DNA from: Pseudideonella sakaiensis
GTDB taxonomy: Bacteria > Pseudomonadota > Gammaproteobacteria > Burkholderiales > Burkholderiaceae_C
Direction of reading: 5' to 3'
Length of the DNA: 64,000 nt
Assembly: GCF_001293525.1 (NCBI RefSeq)
Contig: NZ_BBYR01000030.1
Span: forward strand, 124,001 to 188,000
Position 1 is the first letter of the stretch. Each line of letters begins with the position of its first letter. Both the position numbers and the translations under genes were made by a program. This document shows, piece after piece, positions 33,017 through 44,968 of this stretch. Below the pieces are notes generated by a model. That model saw only the letters and a list, made by a program, of their open reading frames with translations, was not told the origin of the DNA and made no database searches.

Positions 33017-33991
33017 TCAATCGCCGCGGGCAGGCTGGCCCTCGGCCAGTCGGGGCGCGGTCTTCACGCTCCAGACCATCGTGATCGCGAGGATCCCCAC
33101 CACCACGCCGAGCGACACCAGCACCGGGATCTTGATCACGTCGATCAGCAGCATCTTGGTGCCGATGAAGGCGAGGATGACCGCCAGGCCGTAGCTGAGC
33201 AGGTGGAACTTCGAGGCCACCGCGGCCAGCAGGAAATACATCGCGCGCAGGCCCAGGATCGCGAACACGTTGCTGGTGAGCACGATGAACGGATCGGTCG
33301 TGATCGCGAAGATCGCCGGGATCGAGTCGACCGCGAAGATCACGTCGGTCACGCCGACCAGCGCCACCACCATCAGCAGCGGCGTGGCGATGCGCTTGCC
33401 GTTCTCCACGGTGAAGAACTTCTCGCCATCGAAGCTGCGGCTCACCGGCATCACGCGGCGCAGCAGCTTCAGCGCGGGGTTGCTCTCCAGGTCGGGCTCC
33501 TGGCCGGCCGCCCACCACATCTTGATGCCGGTGAGCAGCAGGAAGGCGCCGAAGACGTAGAGCACCCAGTGGAACTCGGCGATCAGCCACGAGCCGAGCA
33601 GGATCATCACGGTGCGCAGCACGATCGCGCCGATGATGCCGATCATCAGCACCCGCTTCTGGAACTCGGTCGGCACCGCGAAGTAGGTGAAGATCATCAG
33701 GAACACGAAGATGTTGTCCACCGCCAGGCTCTTCTCGATGAGGTAGCCGGTGAGGAACTCCATGCTCTTGGTGTTGGCGACGGCGCTGCCGTGGTCCTGC
33801 GCGACGGCCCACCAGAACAGCCCGTTGAACGCGAAGCTCAGGACCACCCAGACGATGGACCAGTTCAGCGCCTCCTTCACGGAGACGCTGTGGGCGCCCT
33901 GCTTTTTCAGCACGACGAAGTCGACGAAGAGCGCGACCAGCACGGACGCGACGAAGAAAACCCAAAGCCAGGTCGGCGCGATGGAGTCCAA
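33017..33991 (-). CDS. TerC-family membrane transporter, probable manganese exporter
   Basis: A 324-residue inner-membrane protein with about nine spans. TTG 33991 is chosen: GGGAG lies seven bases upstream and the product then begins at the usual TerC N-terminus (DSIAPTWLWVFFVASVLVALFVDF). Hallmarks are KEALNWSIVWV, LTGYLIEKSLAVDNIFVFLMIF, GVTDVIFAVDSIPAIFAITTDPFIV and the acidic residues within them. TerC is named for tellurite resistance, but versions under a yybP-ykoY riboswitch (as here) export Mn2+ (Alx/MeeF group). Manganese homeostasis is thus the likely role. Confidence 0.93.
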   Translation of the reverse strand: MDSIAPTWLWVFFVASVLVALFVDFVVLKKQGAHSVSVKEALNWSIVWVVLSFAFNGLFWWAVAQDHGSAVANTKSMEFLTGYLIEKSLAVDNIFVFLMIFTYFAVPTEFQKRVLMIGIIGAIVLRTVMILLGSWLIAEFHWVLYVFGAFLLLTGIKMWWAAGQEPDLESNPALKLLRRVMPVSRSFDGEKFFTVENGKRIATPLLMVVALVGVTDVIFAVDSIPAIFAITTDPFIVLTSNVFAILGLRAMYFLLAAVASKFHLLSYGLAVILAFIGTKMLLIDVIKIPVLVSLGVVVGILAITMVWSVKTAPRLAEGQPARGD

Positions 33992-34024
33992 GGGACACTC
34001 CCGGGAAGAGGTTGAGGATCGCGC

Positions 34025-34145
34025 CGAAAGGTCTTGCCGCGGTGTCCTGGCGGACCCCTGCTGCACCCGGGCCATCGGCATTGCACCGACGTTCCGTATT
34101 GACGGGTGACGCGACCGCATTCCGCGGCCAGCTACTCCCCCTTCG
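34025..34145 (-). ncRNA. yybP-ykoY (manganese) riboswitch upstream of terC
   Basis: On the minus strand the leader contains AAGGGGGAGTAGC (start near 34143), CGTCAATACG (34104-34095) and GGCAAGACCTTT (about 34037-34026), the three conserved blocks of the yybP-ykoY element in the right order. CGAAGG at the 5' end can pair with CCTTTCG at the 3' end to close helix P1. The terC start is 33 bases downstream. The class senses Mn2+ and turns on exporters. Confidence 0.85.
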
Positions 34146-34248
34146 ACGGCGCGGATTCTCGCGGCGCCTCCCAATCCTTGGGAAGCGTGGGGATTTCGGG
34201 GCCGCGGCGCATTGGCGCCGCGCGCCGATTCGGTTAGGGTTGCGCCCC

Positions 34249-35544
34249 ATGCCGCGAGCCACCCCCGGTCCGACGCGGGCCATCGATCGGCGCCGCCCGG
34301 GTGCCCTGCTGCTGCTGTCGCTGCTGGCCGGCTGCGCCACGGGCGTCGCCAAGCCTCCGCCGTCGACGGTGAACCGGCCGCAGGTCGTCACGGCGCCGGC
34401 TGCACGCACGACCGTCGCCACGCGCCCGACGGCGCCGGCGGGCACGGCTCGCACCGCGCCGCCGCTGCGCACGCCGCCCGGCGCCGAGCCCGACGGGCCG
34501 CCGCTCGAGCCGCTGGGCGCCGAGCACCCGCCCGACCCGGAACCCTCGCTCGAGCCCATCCTGGCGGGCAACAGCCTGCCCTACCGTGTCGGTGGCCGTG
34601 CCTACGTGCCGCGCACCGAAGACCAGGCCTACCCGGAACGGGGCCTCGCGTCCTGGTACGGCCGGCGCTTCCACGGCCGCCGCACCGCCAGCGGCGAGCG
34701 CTACGACATGAACGCGCTGACGGCCGCGCACCCGACCCTGCCGCTGCCGAGCTATGCGCGGGTGCGCAACCCGGCCAACGGCCGCGAGGTGATCGTGCGC
34801 ATCAACGACCGCGGTCCCTTCCACCCCGGCCGCATCGTGGACCTGAGCCATGCCGCCGCGCGCAAGCTGGGCGTGCTGCACGGGCCCTCGGTGGTCGAAC
34901 TGGAGCGCATCACGCACGACGAGATCCGCACCGGGGCCTGGCGCCGCGCGCCGGCCGAGCCGCTGCCGCCGGGTGACGTGCTGCTCGCGGCAGCGCCGAC
35001 GGCCGCCGCGCCGCCCGCGGCCGCTGCGGCGGCGATAGCGCCCTTGGCGACTGCGGCGGGGACGACCGCTGCCGTGGCGGCCGCGACGCCGGGCGCCGAT
35101 GCCGCCGCCCCGGCGGCGTCCGGCGTCGAGGCCGCGGTCTGGCGGGTCGGGTCGGCGGCGTCCGCGGCGTCCACGCCCGCGGAGGCGACCTCGGACCTGC
35201 TGCTCCTGCCGGTGGTGACGCGCGCGGGCGATCGCGCCGCGCCGCTGGCGGAGCCCGCGGCCTCCTCGGCCACGGCACCCGTCGCGTCGGTCGACGAGGC
35301 AGCGATGGCCGCCGGCTTCTGGGTGCAGATCGGCGCCTTCCGCCTGCGCGACGGCGCCGAGTCCTTCCGGCGGCGCGTCCGTGCCGAGCAGGACTGGATC
35401 GCGCCGATGCTGCACCTGCAGCGCGATGCGGAGCTGCACCGCCTGCAGGCGGGCCCCTACGCCAGCCGCGACGAGGCCCAGGCCATCGCCCAGCGGCTGC
35501 GCGAGGCGCTGGCGCTGGTGCCGGTGGTCGTCGAGCGACGTTAG
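34249..35544 (+). CDS. rlpA: RlpA-type septal ring lytic transglycosylase with SPOR domain
   Basis: A 431-residue outer-membrane lipoprotein (lipobox LLAGC, Cys29). After a Pro/Thr-rich spacer, the double-psi beta-barrel RlpA domain covers about residues 120-225: GLASWYGRRFHGRRTASGERYDMNALTAAHP-type core (LASWYGRRFHGRRTASGE) and VRINDRGPFHPGRIVDLS. An Ala/Pro linker leads to a SPOR domain (about 355-430, FWVQIGAFRLRDGAESF, LQAGPYASRDEAQAIAQRL) that binds denuded glycan at the division septum. It cleaves such strands during cell separation. A TAGGGT at 34235-34240 could be its -10. It is divergent from terC. Confidence 0.93.
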   Translation: MPRATPGPTRAIDRRRPGALLLLSLLAGCATGVAKPPPSTVNRPQVVTAPAARTTVATRPTAPAGTARTAPPLRTPPGAEPDGPPLEPLGAEHPPDPEPSLEPILAGNSLPYRVGGRAYVPRTEDQAYPERGLASWYGRRFHGRRTASGERYDMNALTAAHPTLPLPSYARVRNPANGREVIVRINDRGPFHPGRIVDLSHAAARKLGVLHGPSVVELERITHDEIRTGAWRRAPAEPLPPGDVLLAAAPTAAAPPAAAAAAIAPLATAAGTTAAVAAATPGADAAAPAASGVEAAVWRVGSAASAASTPAEATSDLLLLPVVTRAGDRAAPLAEPAASSATAPVASVDEAAMAAGFWVQIGAFRLRDGAESFRRRVRAEQDWIAPMLHLQRDAELHRLQAGPYASRDEAQAIAQRLREALALVPVVVERR

Positions 35545-35605
35545 CGAGCCAACCCGCGACGGGTCCACGTGGCGCGGCCGCGCCTCGGGCGCAGGCCGCG
35601 GCGCG

Positions 35606-36358
35606 TCAGCGCCCGCCGGCGATGTCCAGGATCGCGCCGGTGGTGTAGGTGTTCTCCGGGTCGAGCAGCCACGTGATGCCTAGCGCGATCTCGTCGGCCC
35701 GGCCGACGCGGCCGATCGGGATGCCGGCGGCCGCCTGCTGCAGCCGGTCGGTCATGCCCGCGCCGGCGTGGATCTCGGTGTCGATGATGCCCGGCCGCAC
35801 GGCGTTGACGCGCACGCCCTCGGCCGCGACCTCGCGCGCCAGCCCGACCGTGAAGGTGTCGATCGCGCCCTTGCTGGCGGCATAGTCGACGTAGATGCCC
35901 GCCGAGCCCAGCGTCGATGCGACCGAGGACAGGTTGACGATCGAGCCGCCGTGCCCGCCATGGCGCGTCGACAGGCGCCGCAGCGCCTCGCGGGCGCACA
36001 GGAAGCTGCCGGCCACGTTGACCGCGAAGATGCGCTGCAGCCGGGCCAGGTCGAGCGCCTCGACGCGGATCGCCGGGCCGACGATGCCCGCGTTGTTCAC
36101 CAGGCCCCACAGTGGCGGCAGCTCGGCATCGACGCGGGCGAACATCGCCAGCACCTGCGCCTCGTCCGCCACGTCGGCCTGCAGCGCGAGCGCCTGCACG
36201 CCCAGCCCCTGCAACTCGTCCACCAGCGCTTGCGCGGCCGCCGCGTCGTGCGCGTAGTTGACGCCCACGGCCCAGCCGCGGCGGGCACAGGCGCGCGCGC
36301 AGGCGGCGCCGATGCCGCGGCTGCCGCCGGTCACGAGGATGCTGCGGGTCTGAGGCAT
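35606..36358 (-). CDS. SDR-family NAD(P)-dependent oxidoreductase
   Basis: A 250-residue classical short-chain dehydrogenase. The cofactor motif is TGGSRGIGAACARACARRG; LVNNAGIVGPAI is the NNAG block; the catalytic Ser is in NLSSVAS and the Tyr/Lys pair in YVDYAASKGAIDTF; RVNAVRPGIIDTEIH follows. The Asn after the first strand (NYAHD) suggests NADP(H) use. The substrate is not predictable. The gene is divergent from the ABC substrate-binding gene across 90 bases and convergent with rlpA. Confidence 0.93.
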   Translation of the reverse strand: MPQTRSILVTGGSRGIGAACARACARRGWAVGVNYAHDAAAAQALVDELQGLGVQALALQADVADEAQVLAMFARVDAELPPLWGLVNNAGIVGPAIRVEALDLARLQRIFAVNVAGSFLCAREALRRLSTRHGGHGGSIVNLSSVASTLGSAGIYVDYAASKGAIDTFTVGLAREVAAEGVRVNAVRPGIIDTEIHAGAGMTDRLQQAAAGIPIGRVGRADEIALGITWLLDPENTYTTGAILDIAGGR

Positions 36359-36448
36359 GCCCCGATTCTCGCTCGGCGGCGCGGCGGAGAGAATCGGCGC
36401 CGATGCCGCGCAACCGCGCGGCCGCGTCCCTTCCACCGGAGACACCCC

Positions 36449-37483
36449 ATGCAACGACGCAGCCTGCTCACCGGCGCATTCGGCGCCGCCGCCGCGCTCG
36501 CGCTGCCGACCGCCGTGCGCGCCCAAGGGCTGGAGAAGCCCAGGCTCACGGTCGCCGTCGGCGGCAAGAACCTGCTGTACTACCTGCCGCTGACGATCGC
36601 CGAGAGCCTCGGCTACTTCAAGGCCGAGGGCCTGGAGGTGACGATCGCCGACTTCGCCGGCGGTTCGCGCGCGCTGCAGGCGGTGGTCGGCGGCAGCGCC
36701 GACGTGGTCTCCGGCGCCTTCGAGCACACCATCAACATGCAGGCCAAGGGCCAGGCGATGCGCGCCTTCGTGCTGCAGGGCCGGGCACCGCAGATCGTGC
36801 TCGGCGTCAACCCCAAGACCTTCGCCGGCTTCAAGTCCGTGGCCGACCTGAAGGGCCGCAAGATCGGCGTCACCGCGCCCGGCTCGAGCACCAACGTGAT
36901 GGTGAACTTCGTGCTCGCGAAGGCCGGCATCAAGCCCTCGGAGGTGTCGATCATCGGCGTGGGCGCCGGCAGCGGTGCGGTGGCGGCGATGCGCGCCGGC
37001 CAGATCGACGCGATCAGCAACCTCGACCCGGTGATCACGCTGCTGCAGCGCAGCGGCGACCTGAAGGTGGTCTCCGACACCCGCGTGGTGGCCGAGGCCG
37101 ACCGCGTCTTCGGCGGGCCGATGCCGGCCGGCTGCCTGTACGCGCCGCAGGCCTTCCTGGACCGCCACCCGGCCACCGTGCAGGCGCTGGTGAACGCGAT
37201 GGTGCGGGCCAACCAGTGGATCCAGAAGGCCGGGCCGAGCGAGATCGTCAAGGCCGTGCCGGAAAGCTACCTGCTCGGCGACCGCGCCGTCTACATCGAC
37301 GCCTTCCTCGCGAGCCGGCCGGCGCTGTCGGCCGACGGGCTGTTCCCCGAGGCCGGTGCGCCGACGGCGCTGCGAGCGCTGCAGAGCATCGACGACAGCC
37401 TGAAGGGCGGGCGCTTCGACCTCGCCGCCGTCTTCACGAACGACTACGCGCGCAAGGCCCTCGCGCGCTTGCCGAAGGCCTGA
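36449..37483 (+). CDS. ABC transporter substrate-binding protein (nitrate/sulfonate/thiamine-precursor type)
   Basis: A 344-residue periplasmic protein with an RRS-type leader ending in AVRAQ, possibly a twin-arginine signal. The mature part is a SsuA/TauA/NMT1-like binding protein: LPLTIAESLGYFKAEGLEVTIADFAGG, VVGGSADVVSGAFEHTINMQAKG, LKGRKIGVTAPGSSTNVMVNFVL and NLDPVITLLQRSGDLKVVSDTR. It should feed the ATPase and permease encoded at 38124-39796, though a minus-strand gene lies between. The ligand (sulfonate, nitrate, pyrimidine or other) is unknown. Confidence 0.9.
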   Translation: MQRRSLLTGAFGAAAALALPTAVRAQGLEKPRLTVAVGGKNLLYYLPLTIAESLGYFKAEGLEVTIADFAGGSRALQAVVGGSADVVSGAFEHTINMQAKGQAMRAFVLQGRAPQIVLGVNPKTFAGFKSVADLKGRKIGVTAPGSSTNVMVNFVLAKAGIKPSEVSIIGVGAGSGAVAAMRAGQIDAISNLDPVITLLQRSGDLKVVSDTRVVAEADRVFGGPMPAGCLYAPQAFLDRHPATVQALVNAMVRANQWIQKAGPSEIVKAVPESYLLGDRAVYIDAFLASRPALSADGLFPEAGAPTALRALQSIDDSLKGGRFDLAAVFTNDYARKALARLPKA

Positions 37484-37562
37484 AGCTGCGGCCGGGCCCG
37501 CGCAGGTCGGCCCGGAGAGGGCGCCCGCGGCGGCGCGCCGTGCCGCCCGGGCGCACCGGGCG

Positions 37563-37910
37563 TCAGGGCGCCAGCGCGGTGATCGCGACGCGGCAGTCCG
37601 CGTTGCGGGCCCGCACCTGCTGCACCCAGCGGTCCGTCTCGGCCAGGTCGAGCTGGTGGATCATCCGCGTGCGCTGGACATAGCGGCGCAGCCCGTCCTC
37701 GCCGCGGTCGGCGGCCACCAGCACGCGCCGCTGCAGGTGGTTCAGGCGCAGCGCGGGGCAGCCGCTCGCGCTGCGGTCCGCGGTGGCGGCCAGCAGGGTG
37801 GGCGAGGCCTCGACGGCCTCGGCGCGGGCGGCGGCGCCGGCCGTGGCCAGCAGCAGTCCGATGGCCAGCGGGGCGAGTGCGGGGCGGGGCAGGGGGCGAC
37901 GGTTCGGCAT
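37563..37910 (-). CDS. Small secreted protein of unknown function
   Basis: A 115-residue protein with AGGAG six bases before ATG 37910 and a clear signal peptide (LAPLAIGLLLATAGAAARAEA). The mature part has two cysteines (GCPALRLNHLQRRVLVAADRG and ARNADCRVAI) and a helical centre (GLRRYVQRTRMIHQLDLAETDRWVQQ). I do not recognise a named family. It lies antisense to, and inside, the ABC transporter locus. Confidence 0.75.
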   Translation of the reverse strand: MPNRRPLPRPALAPLAIGLLLATAGAAARAEAVEASPTLLAATADRSASGCPALRLNHLQRRVLVAADRGEDGLRRYVQRTRMIHQLDLAETDRWVQQVRARNADCRVAITALAP

Positions 37911-38123
37911 GGGCAGGCTCCTGGGAAAGGGGGCGGCGTTGCGGTCGGGTGCCGGCGCCGGTGGCGACCCTAGGCGGCCGATCCGTCGGCGCCAGCCTGC
38001 TGCGACGGCCCGGGTCGTCGCGGCGCCGGTGCCGCCCCGCGCGGTGCGAGCCGGCTTCGTCGTGGCTTGCTACAGTCGCGCGGCGCCGTCACCCCGCTGC
38101 CGTCCGACCCCGACCTCCCGCCC

Positions 38124-38987
38124 ATGGCCCACGCCGACCCCGCCGCCTCCCCGCCCGCGAGCGCCGTCCCGGCGCTGCGGCTGCAGGGCGTGAGCTGCAC
38201 CTTCGTCTCGCGCGACGCGCCGGGCCAGCGCTACACCGCGGTGCAGGGCGTGGACCTGGCGGTCGGCGCCGGCGAGTTCGTCTCGGTGGTCGGGCCGACC
38301 GGCTGCGGCAAGAGCACGCTGCTGAACATGGCGGCGGGCCTGCTGGCGCCGAGCACCGGCAGCGTCGAGGTCTTCGGCGCGCCGCTGGCCGCGCAGCCGG
38401 AGGGCCTGAACCGGCGCGCCGGCTACATGTTCCAGGCCGACAGCCTGATGCCCTGGCGCACCGCGCTCGGCAACGTGATGGCCGGGCTGGAGTTCCACGG
38501 GGTCGGGCCGGCCGAGGCCCGCGCGCGGGCGCAGGACTGGCTGCAGCGGGTCGGCCTCGGCGCCTTCGGCGACCGCTACCCGCACCAGCTGTCCGGCGGC
38601 ATGCGCAAGCGCACCAGCCTGGCCCAGGTGCTGGCGCTCGACCCGGACATCATCCTGATGGACGAGCCCTTCTCCGCGCTCGACATCCAGACCCGCCAGC
38701 TGATGGAGAACGAGGTGCTCGCGCTGTGGGCCACGCGGCCGCGTGCGGTGCTCTTCATCACCCACGACCTCGACGAGGCCATCGCGATGAGTGACCGCGT
38801 GGTGGTGCTCGGTGCCGGGCCGGCCTCGCACCCCATCGGCGAGTTCGCGATCGACCTGCCGCGTCCGCGCGACGTCGCCGAGATCAAGGCCACGCCGCGC
38901 TTCCACGCGCTGCACGCCGCGATCTGGGCGGTGCTGCGCGACGAGGTGCTCACCGGCTACCGGCAGCAGCTGGAGCGGGCGGCATGA
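38124..38987 (+). CDS. ABC transporter ATP-binding protein (SsuB/TauB/NrtD type)
   Basis: A 287-residue ATPase. Walker A is GPTGCGKST, the signature is LSGGMRKRTSLAQ, Walker B is IILMDEPFSALD and the switch histidine is in LFITHDLDEAIAMSD. The sequence around the Q-loop (MFQADSLMPWRTALGNV) is typical of nitrate/sulfonate/taurine importers. It overlaps the permease gene by four bases (ATGA). TACAGT at 38071-38076 is a possible -10. No strong ribosome-binding site precedes ATG 38124. Confidence 0.93.
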   Translation: MAHADPAASPPASAVPALRLQGVSCTFVSRDAPGQRYTAVQGVDLAVGAGEFVSVVGPTGCGKSTLLNMAAGLLAPSTGSVEVFGAPLAAQPEGLNRRAGYMFQADSLMPWRTALGNVMAGLEFHGVGPAEARARAQDWLQRVGLGAFGDRYPHQLSGGMRKRTSLAQVLALDPDIILMDEPFSALDIQTRQLMENEVLALWATRPRAVLFITHDLDEAIAMSDRVVVLGAGPASHPIGEFAIDLPRPRDVAEIKATPRFHALHAAIWAVLRDEVLTGYRQQLERAA

Positions 38988-39796
38988 TGCGGCGCGTGCC
39001 GCTGTGGGTCTGGCAGCTGCTGCTGCTGTTCGGCGTGTTCGGCGCCTGGCACCTGCTGACCACGCCCGGCCTGCTGCCGCCCTTCCTGTTCGAGAACGAC
39101 CGCCAGGCCGCGTTCTTCTTCGGCGAGCCGCTGAAGGTGCTGCAGCGCATCGTCGGCTGGTTCTTCGTCTCGGCGGACATCTACGAGCACCTGGCGGTCA
39201 CGCTGCTCGAGACGGTGCTCGCCTTCGGCATCGGCACGCTGCTCGGCCTGGGCTGCGGGCTGTGGCTGGCGCTCAGCCCGCTGGCTGCGGCCATCCTCGA
39301 CCCCTACATCAAGGCGGCCAACAGCATGCCGCGGGTCATCCTGGCGCCGATCTTCGCGGTCTGGTTCGGCCTCGGCATCGCGAGCAAGGTGGCGCTGGGC
39401 GTGACGCTGGTCTTCTTCATCGTCTTCTTCAACGTCTACCAGGGCGTGAAGGAGGTCAGCCCGGTGGTGCTCGCGAACGCGCGCATGCTGGGCGCCAGCC
39501 GGCGCGCGCTGCTGCGCCACGTCTACCTGCCGAGCGCGACGAGCTGGGTCTTCAGCTCGCTGCACACCAGCGTCGGCCTGGCCTTCGTCGGCGCGGTGGT
39601 GGGCGAGTACCTCGGGTCCTCGCGCGGCGTCGGCTACCTGATCCTGCAGGCCGAAGGGGCCTTCGACATCAACACCGTGATGGCGGGCATCCTGGTGCTG
39701 ACGGTGTTCGCGCTGCTGCTGGACGCGGCCGTCGGCCGCATCGAGCGGCGCCTGATGAAGTGGCAGCCGCGCAGCGGCGAGTCCGAGAAGCTCTGA
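38984..39796 (+). CDS. ABC transporter permease (SsuC/TauC type)
   Basis: A 270-residue inner-membrane protein with about six spans. The EAA loop (VLANARMLGASRRALLRHVYLPSATSWVF) contacts the ATPase. The region NSMPRVILAPIFAVWFGLGIASK is characteristic of the sulfonate/nitrate/taurine permeases. The start overlaps the ATPase gene, so both are translationally coupled; together with the binding protein at 36449 they form one importer. Confidence 0.93.
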   Translation: MMRRVPLWVWQLLLLFGVFGAWHLLTTPGLLPPFLFENDRQAAFFFGEPLKVLQRIVGWFFVSADIYEHLAVTLLETVLAFGIGTLLGLGCGLWLALSPLAAAILDPYIKAANSMPRVILAPIFAVWFGLGIASKVALGVTLVFFIVFFNVYQGVKEVSPVVLANARMLGASRRALLRHVYLPSATSWVFSSLHTSVGLAFVGAVVGEYLGSSRGVGYLILQAEGAFDINTVMAGILVLTVFALLLDAAVGRIERRLMKWQPRSGESEKL

Positions 39797-39826
39797 CGAC
39801 GGGCGCGGCGCGCCGCACCGCGCGCC

Positions 39827-41500
39827 TCAGGCGCGGCCGGCCTGCGTCACGACGCGGTTGCGCCCCGCCGCCTTCGCCCGGTACATCGCCTGGTCGGCCC
39901 GGTCGAGCAGGCGGCCGTCCGAGGCCTCGCGCAGGTCCTCGCCCGCCTGCACCAGGCCGACGCTGAGGGTCACCGACAGCCCCGGGATCAGCGCGGCCCA
40001 GTCGTGGCCGGCGACGCGCTGGCGCAGCCGCTCGCAGACCTCGGTGGCGGCGGCCAGCGGCGTCTGCGGAAAGACGATCACGAACTCCTCGCCGCCCAGC
40101 CGCACCAGCAGGTCGCGCTGGCGCGTGCCGGCGCCGAGCTGGGTGGCCAGCGCGACCAGCACCCGGTCGCCCACGGCATGGCCATGGCGGTCGTTGATCG
40201 GCTTGAAGTGGTCGACGTCGACCATCGCGACGCACAGCGGCTCGCCGGCCCCGATCGCGGCGGCCAGCAGGGCCGGGAGGTCGCGGTCGAGGCGGCGGCG
40301 GTTGCCCAGGCCGGTCAGCGGGTCGCGCAGCGCATCGGCGGCGAGCACCGCGGCGTGGTCGCGTTCCTGCTCGGCCTGGTGGCGTGCACGCTCGATCTCC
40401 TGGCGCGAGCGCTCGGCTTCCATGCGGGTGATGAACAGCGAAGACTGTGCCTTCAGCTGCTGGGTCGCGCGCTGCCGCTCCAGCCGCTGGTAGTGCTCCA
40501 GGTGGCCGAGCGCCTCCTCGGGCAGGTCGAGGCGGCGGCAGGCACGGTACAGCGCGTGCCGGGTGCGCACCAGCGTCGCGCGGGCCGCGGCGTCGCCCAT
40601 GTCGGCGAGCAGCTTGTCCAGCTCGGCGCGCGCGCGCGTCGGCCGGCCCTCGGCCATCAGCAGCTCGCCGAGCGAGCAGCGGATGCGCCAGGCCTGGGCG
40701 GTGTAGCCGCGCGCCTGGGCCGTCTGCAGCGAGCGCTCGAGCAGCTCGCGCGCCTCGTCGTGTCGGCCGCGGTGCAGCGCCACCTCGCCCAGGTTGCCCT
40801 CCACGAAGACGCGAAAGAGCGGGTCCTCGAAGCTCGGCAGCAGGCCCTGCGCCTCGCGCGCATAGGCCTCGGCCCGCTCCAGCGCGGCGCGCGCCTCGGC
40901 CTCGTCGCTGCCGCCGTCGTGCAGCAGGTAGAAGGCGCCGATGGTGATCGCGCACAGGTTGTTCAGCGTGACCATCGTCACGTAGGCGTCGCCGACGCCG
41001 CGCGCCAGCGCCAGCCCGTCGGAGACCAGGCGCTCGGCCTGCCACGGGTCGCCCATGCGCTCGAAGCAGGCGCCCAGGCCGCTGTGCGCGAGCGACAGCG
41101 CCAGGTCGTCGCCCCGCGCATGCGACAGGTCGAAGCACTCCGTCGCACTGCGCAGCGCCAGCTCGTGCCGGCCCAGCTCGCAGCCGGCGAGGGTGAGGCG
41201 GCGCAGCAGCTCGGAGCGCACCGGCCACGGGGCCGCGTCGCCCAGGCGGGCCAGCACGGCCTGCGCCACCGGAATCAGCTCGGCCAGCGCGCCCTGCCGG
41301 AACAGGCACTGGCACAGCAGGTGGCCGGCCTCGCCGTACGGGACGGGCTGGATCGGCTCCGCCTGGGCCAGCACCCAGGCGCGCTCCGCGGCCTCCCGCG
41401 CCTGCGGCAGCGCCTGCGCCTGCAGCGCGTCGCGGCCGCGGCTCAGCAGCTCCGGCAGGGTCTCGGGCAGCGACAGGGCGGGCGGCGGCGCGGCGATCAT
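39827..41500 (-). CDS. TPR-containing diguanylate cyclase
   Basis: A 557-residue soluble protein. Residues about 20-345 are helical TPR-like repeats (blocks such as GEAGHLLCQCLFRQG, SLAHSGLGACFERMGD, GNLGEVALHRGRHDEARELL, CSLGELLMAEGRPTRARAEL), probably a protein-interaction or ligand sensor. A coiled segment (360-385) leads to the GGDEF domain (about 388-550). The signature GGEEF is at 469-473, and the inhibitory site RxxD (R460-D463) lies exactly five residues before it, so the enzyme should make c-di-GMP with product feedback. The gene is alone and convergent with the ABC operon. Confidence 0.93.
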   Translation of the reverse strand: MIAAPPPALSLPETLPELLSRGRDALQAQALPQAREAAERAWVLAQAEPIQPVPYGEAGHLLCQCLFRQGALAELIPVAQAVLARLGDAAPWPVRSELLRRLTLAGCELGRHELALRSATECFDLSHARGDDLALSLAHSGLGACFERMGDPWQAERLVSDGLALARGVGDAYVTMVTLNNLCAITIGAFYLLHDGGSDEAEARAALERAEAYAREAQGLLPSFEDPLFRVFVEGNLGEVALHRGRHDEARELLERSLQTAQARGYTAQAWRIRCSLGELLMAEGRPTRARAELDKLLADMGDAAARATLVRTRHALYRACRRLDLPEEALGHLEHYQRLERQRATQQLKAQSSLFITRMEAERSRQEIERARHQAEQERDHAAVLAADALRDPLTGLGNRRRLDRDLPALLAAAIGAGEPLCVAMVDVDHFKPINDRHGHAVGDRVLVALATQLGAGTRQRDLLVRLGGEEFVIVFPQTPLAAATEVCERLRQRVAGHDWAALIPGLSVTLSVGLVQAGEDLREASDGRLLDRADQAMYRAKAAGRNRVVTQAGRA

Positions 41501-41602
41501 CGGCGGCACCGAGTATCGCCGAGCCCCGGCGGGGCAGCCGCAAGGCCAGGCTGCCGATAATCCGCGCCGAACGCGTCCGCCGAGGGCGGGCCCGAAGGGC
41601 CG

Positions 41603-44813
<3,211 letters not shown>

Positions 44814-44824
44814 GTGTGCCCCCA

Positions 44825-44845
44825 GGGCCGGGCGGAGCCCGGCCC
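44825..44845 (+). terminator. GC-rich hairpin after the asparaginase gene
   Basis: GGGCCGGGC-GGA-GCCCGGCCC: a perfect nine-base stem, eleven bases past the stop. The stem equals the core of that at 6087-6109. A short CCCCCTTCCC tract follows but there is no T-tract. Confidence 0.35.
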
Positions 44846-44968
44846 GCCCCCTTCCCGCGCGCGTTGCTGCGCTGCAACGAGGCGGGGGCTCCGCCGGAGG
44901 CCCGGGAGGGCGCGGCGCACAATGCGGGTTTCCCGTGACCGCAGCCGCCCCGCGGCGCGCCACTGCAT

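Noticed and set aside
33017-33991. Tellurite-resistance operon
   Set aside because: Only terC is present, without terB, terD or terE, and its leader is a manganese-type riboswitch.
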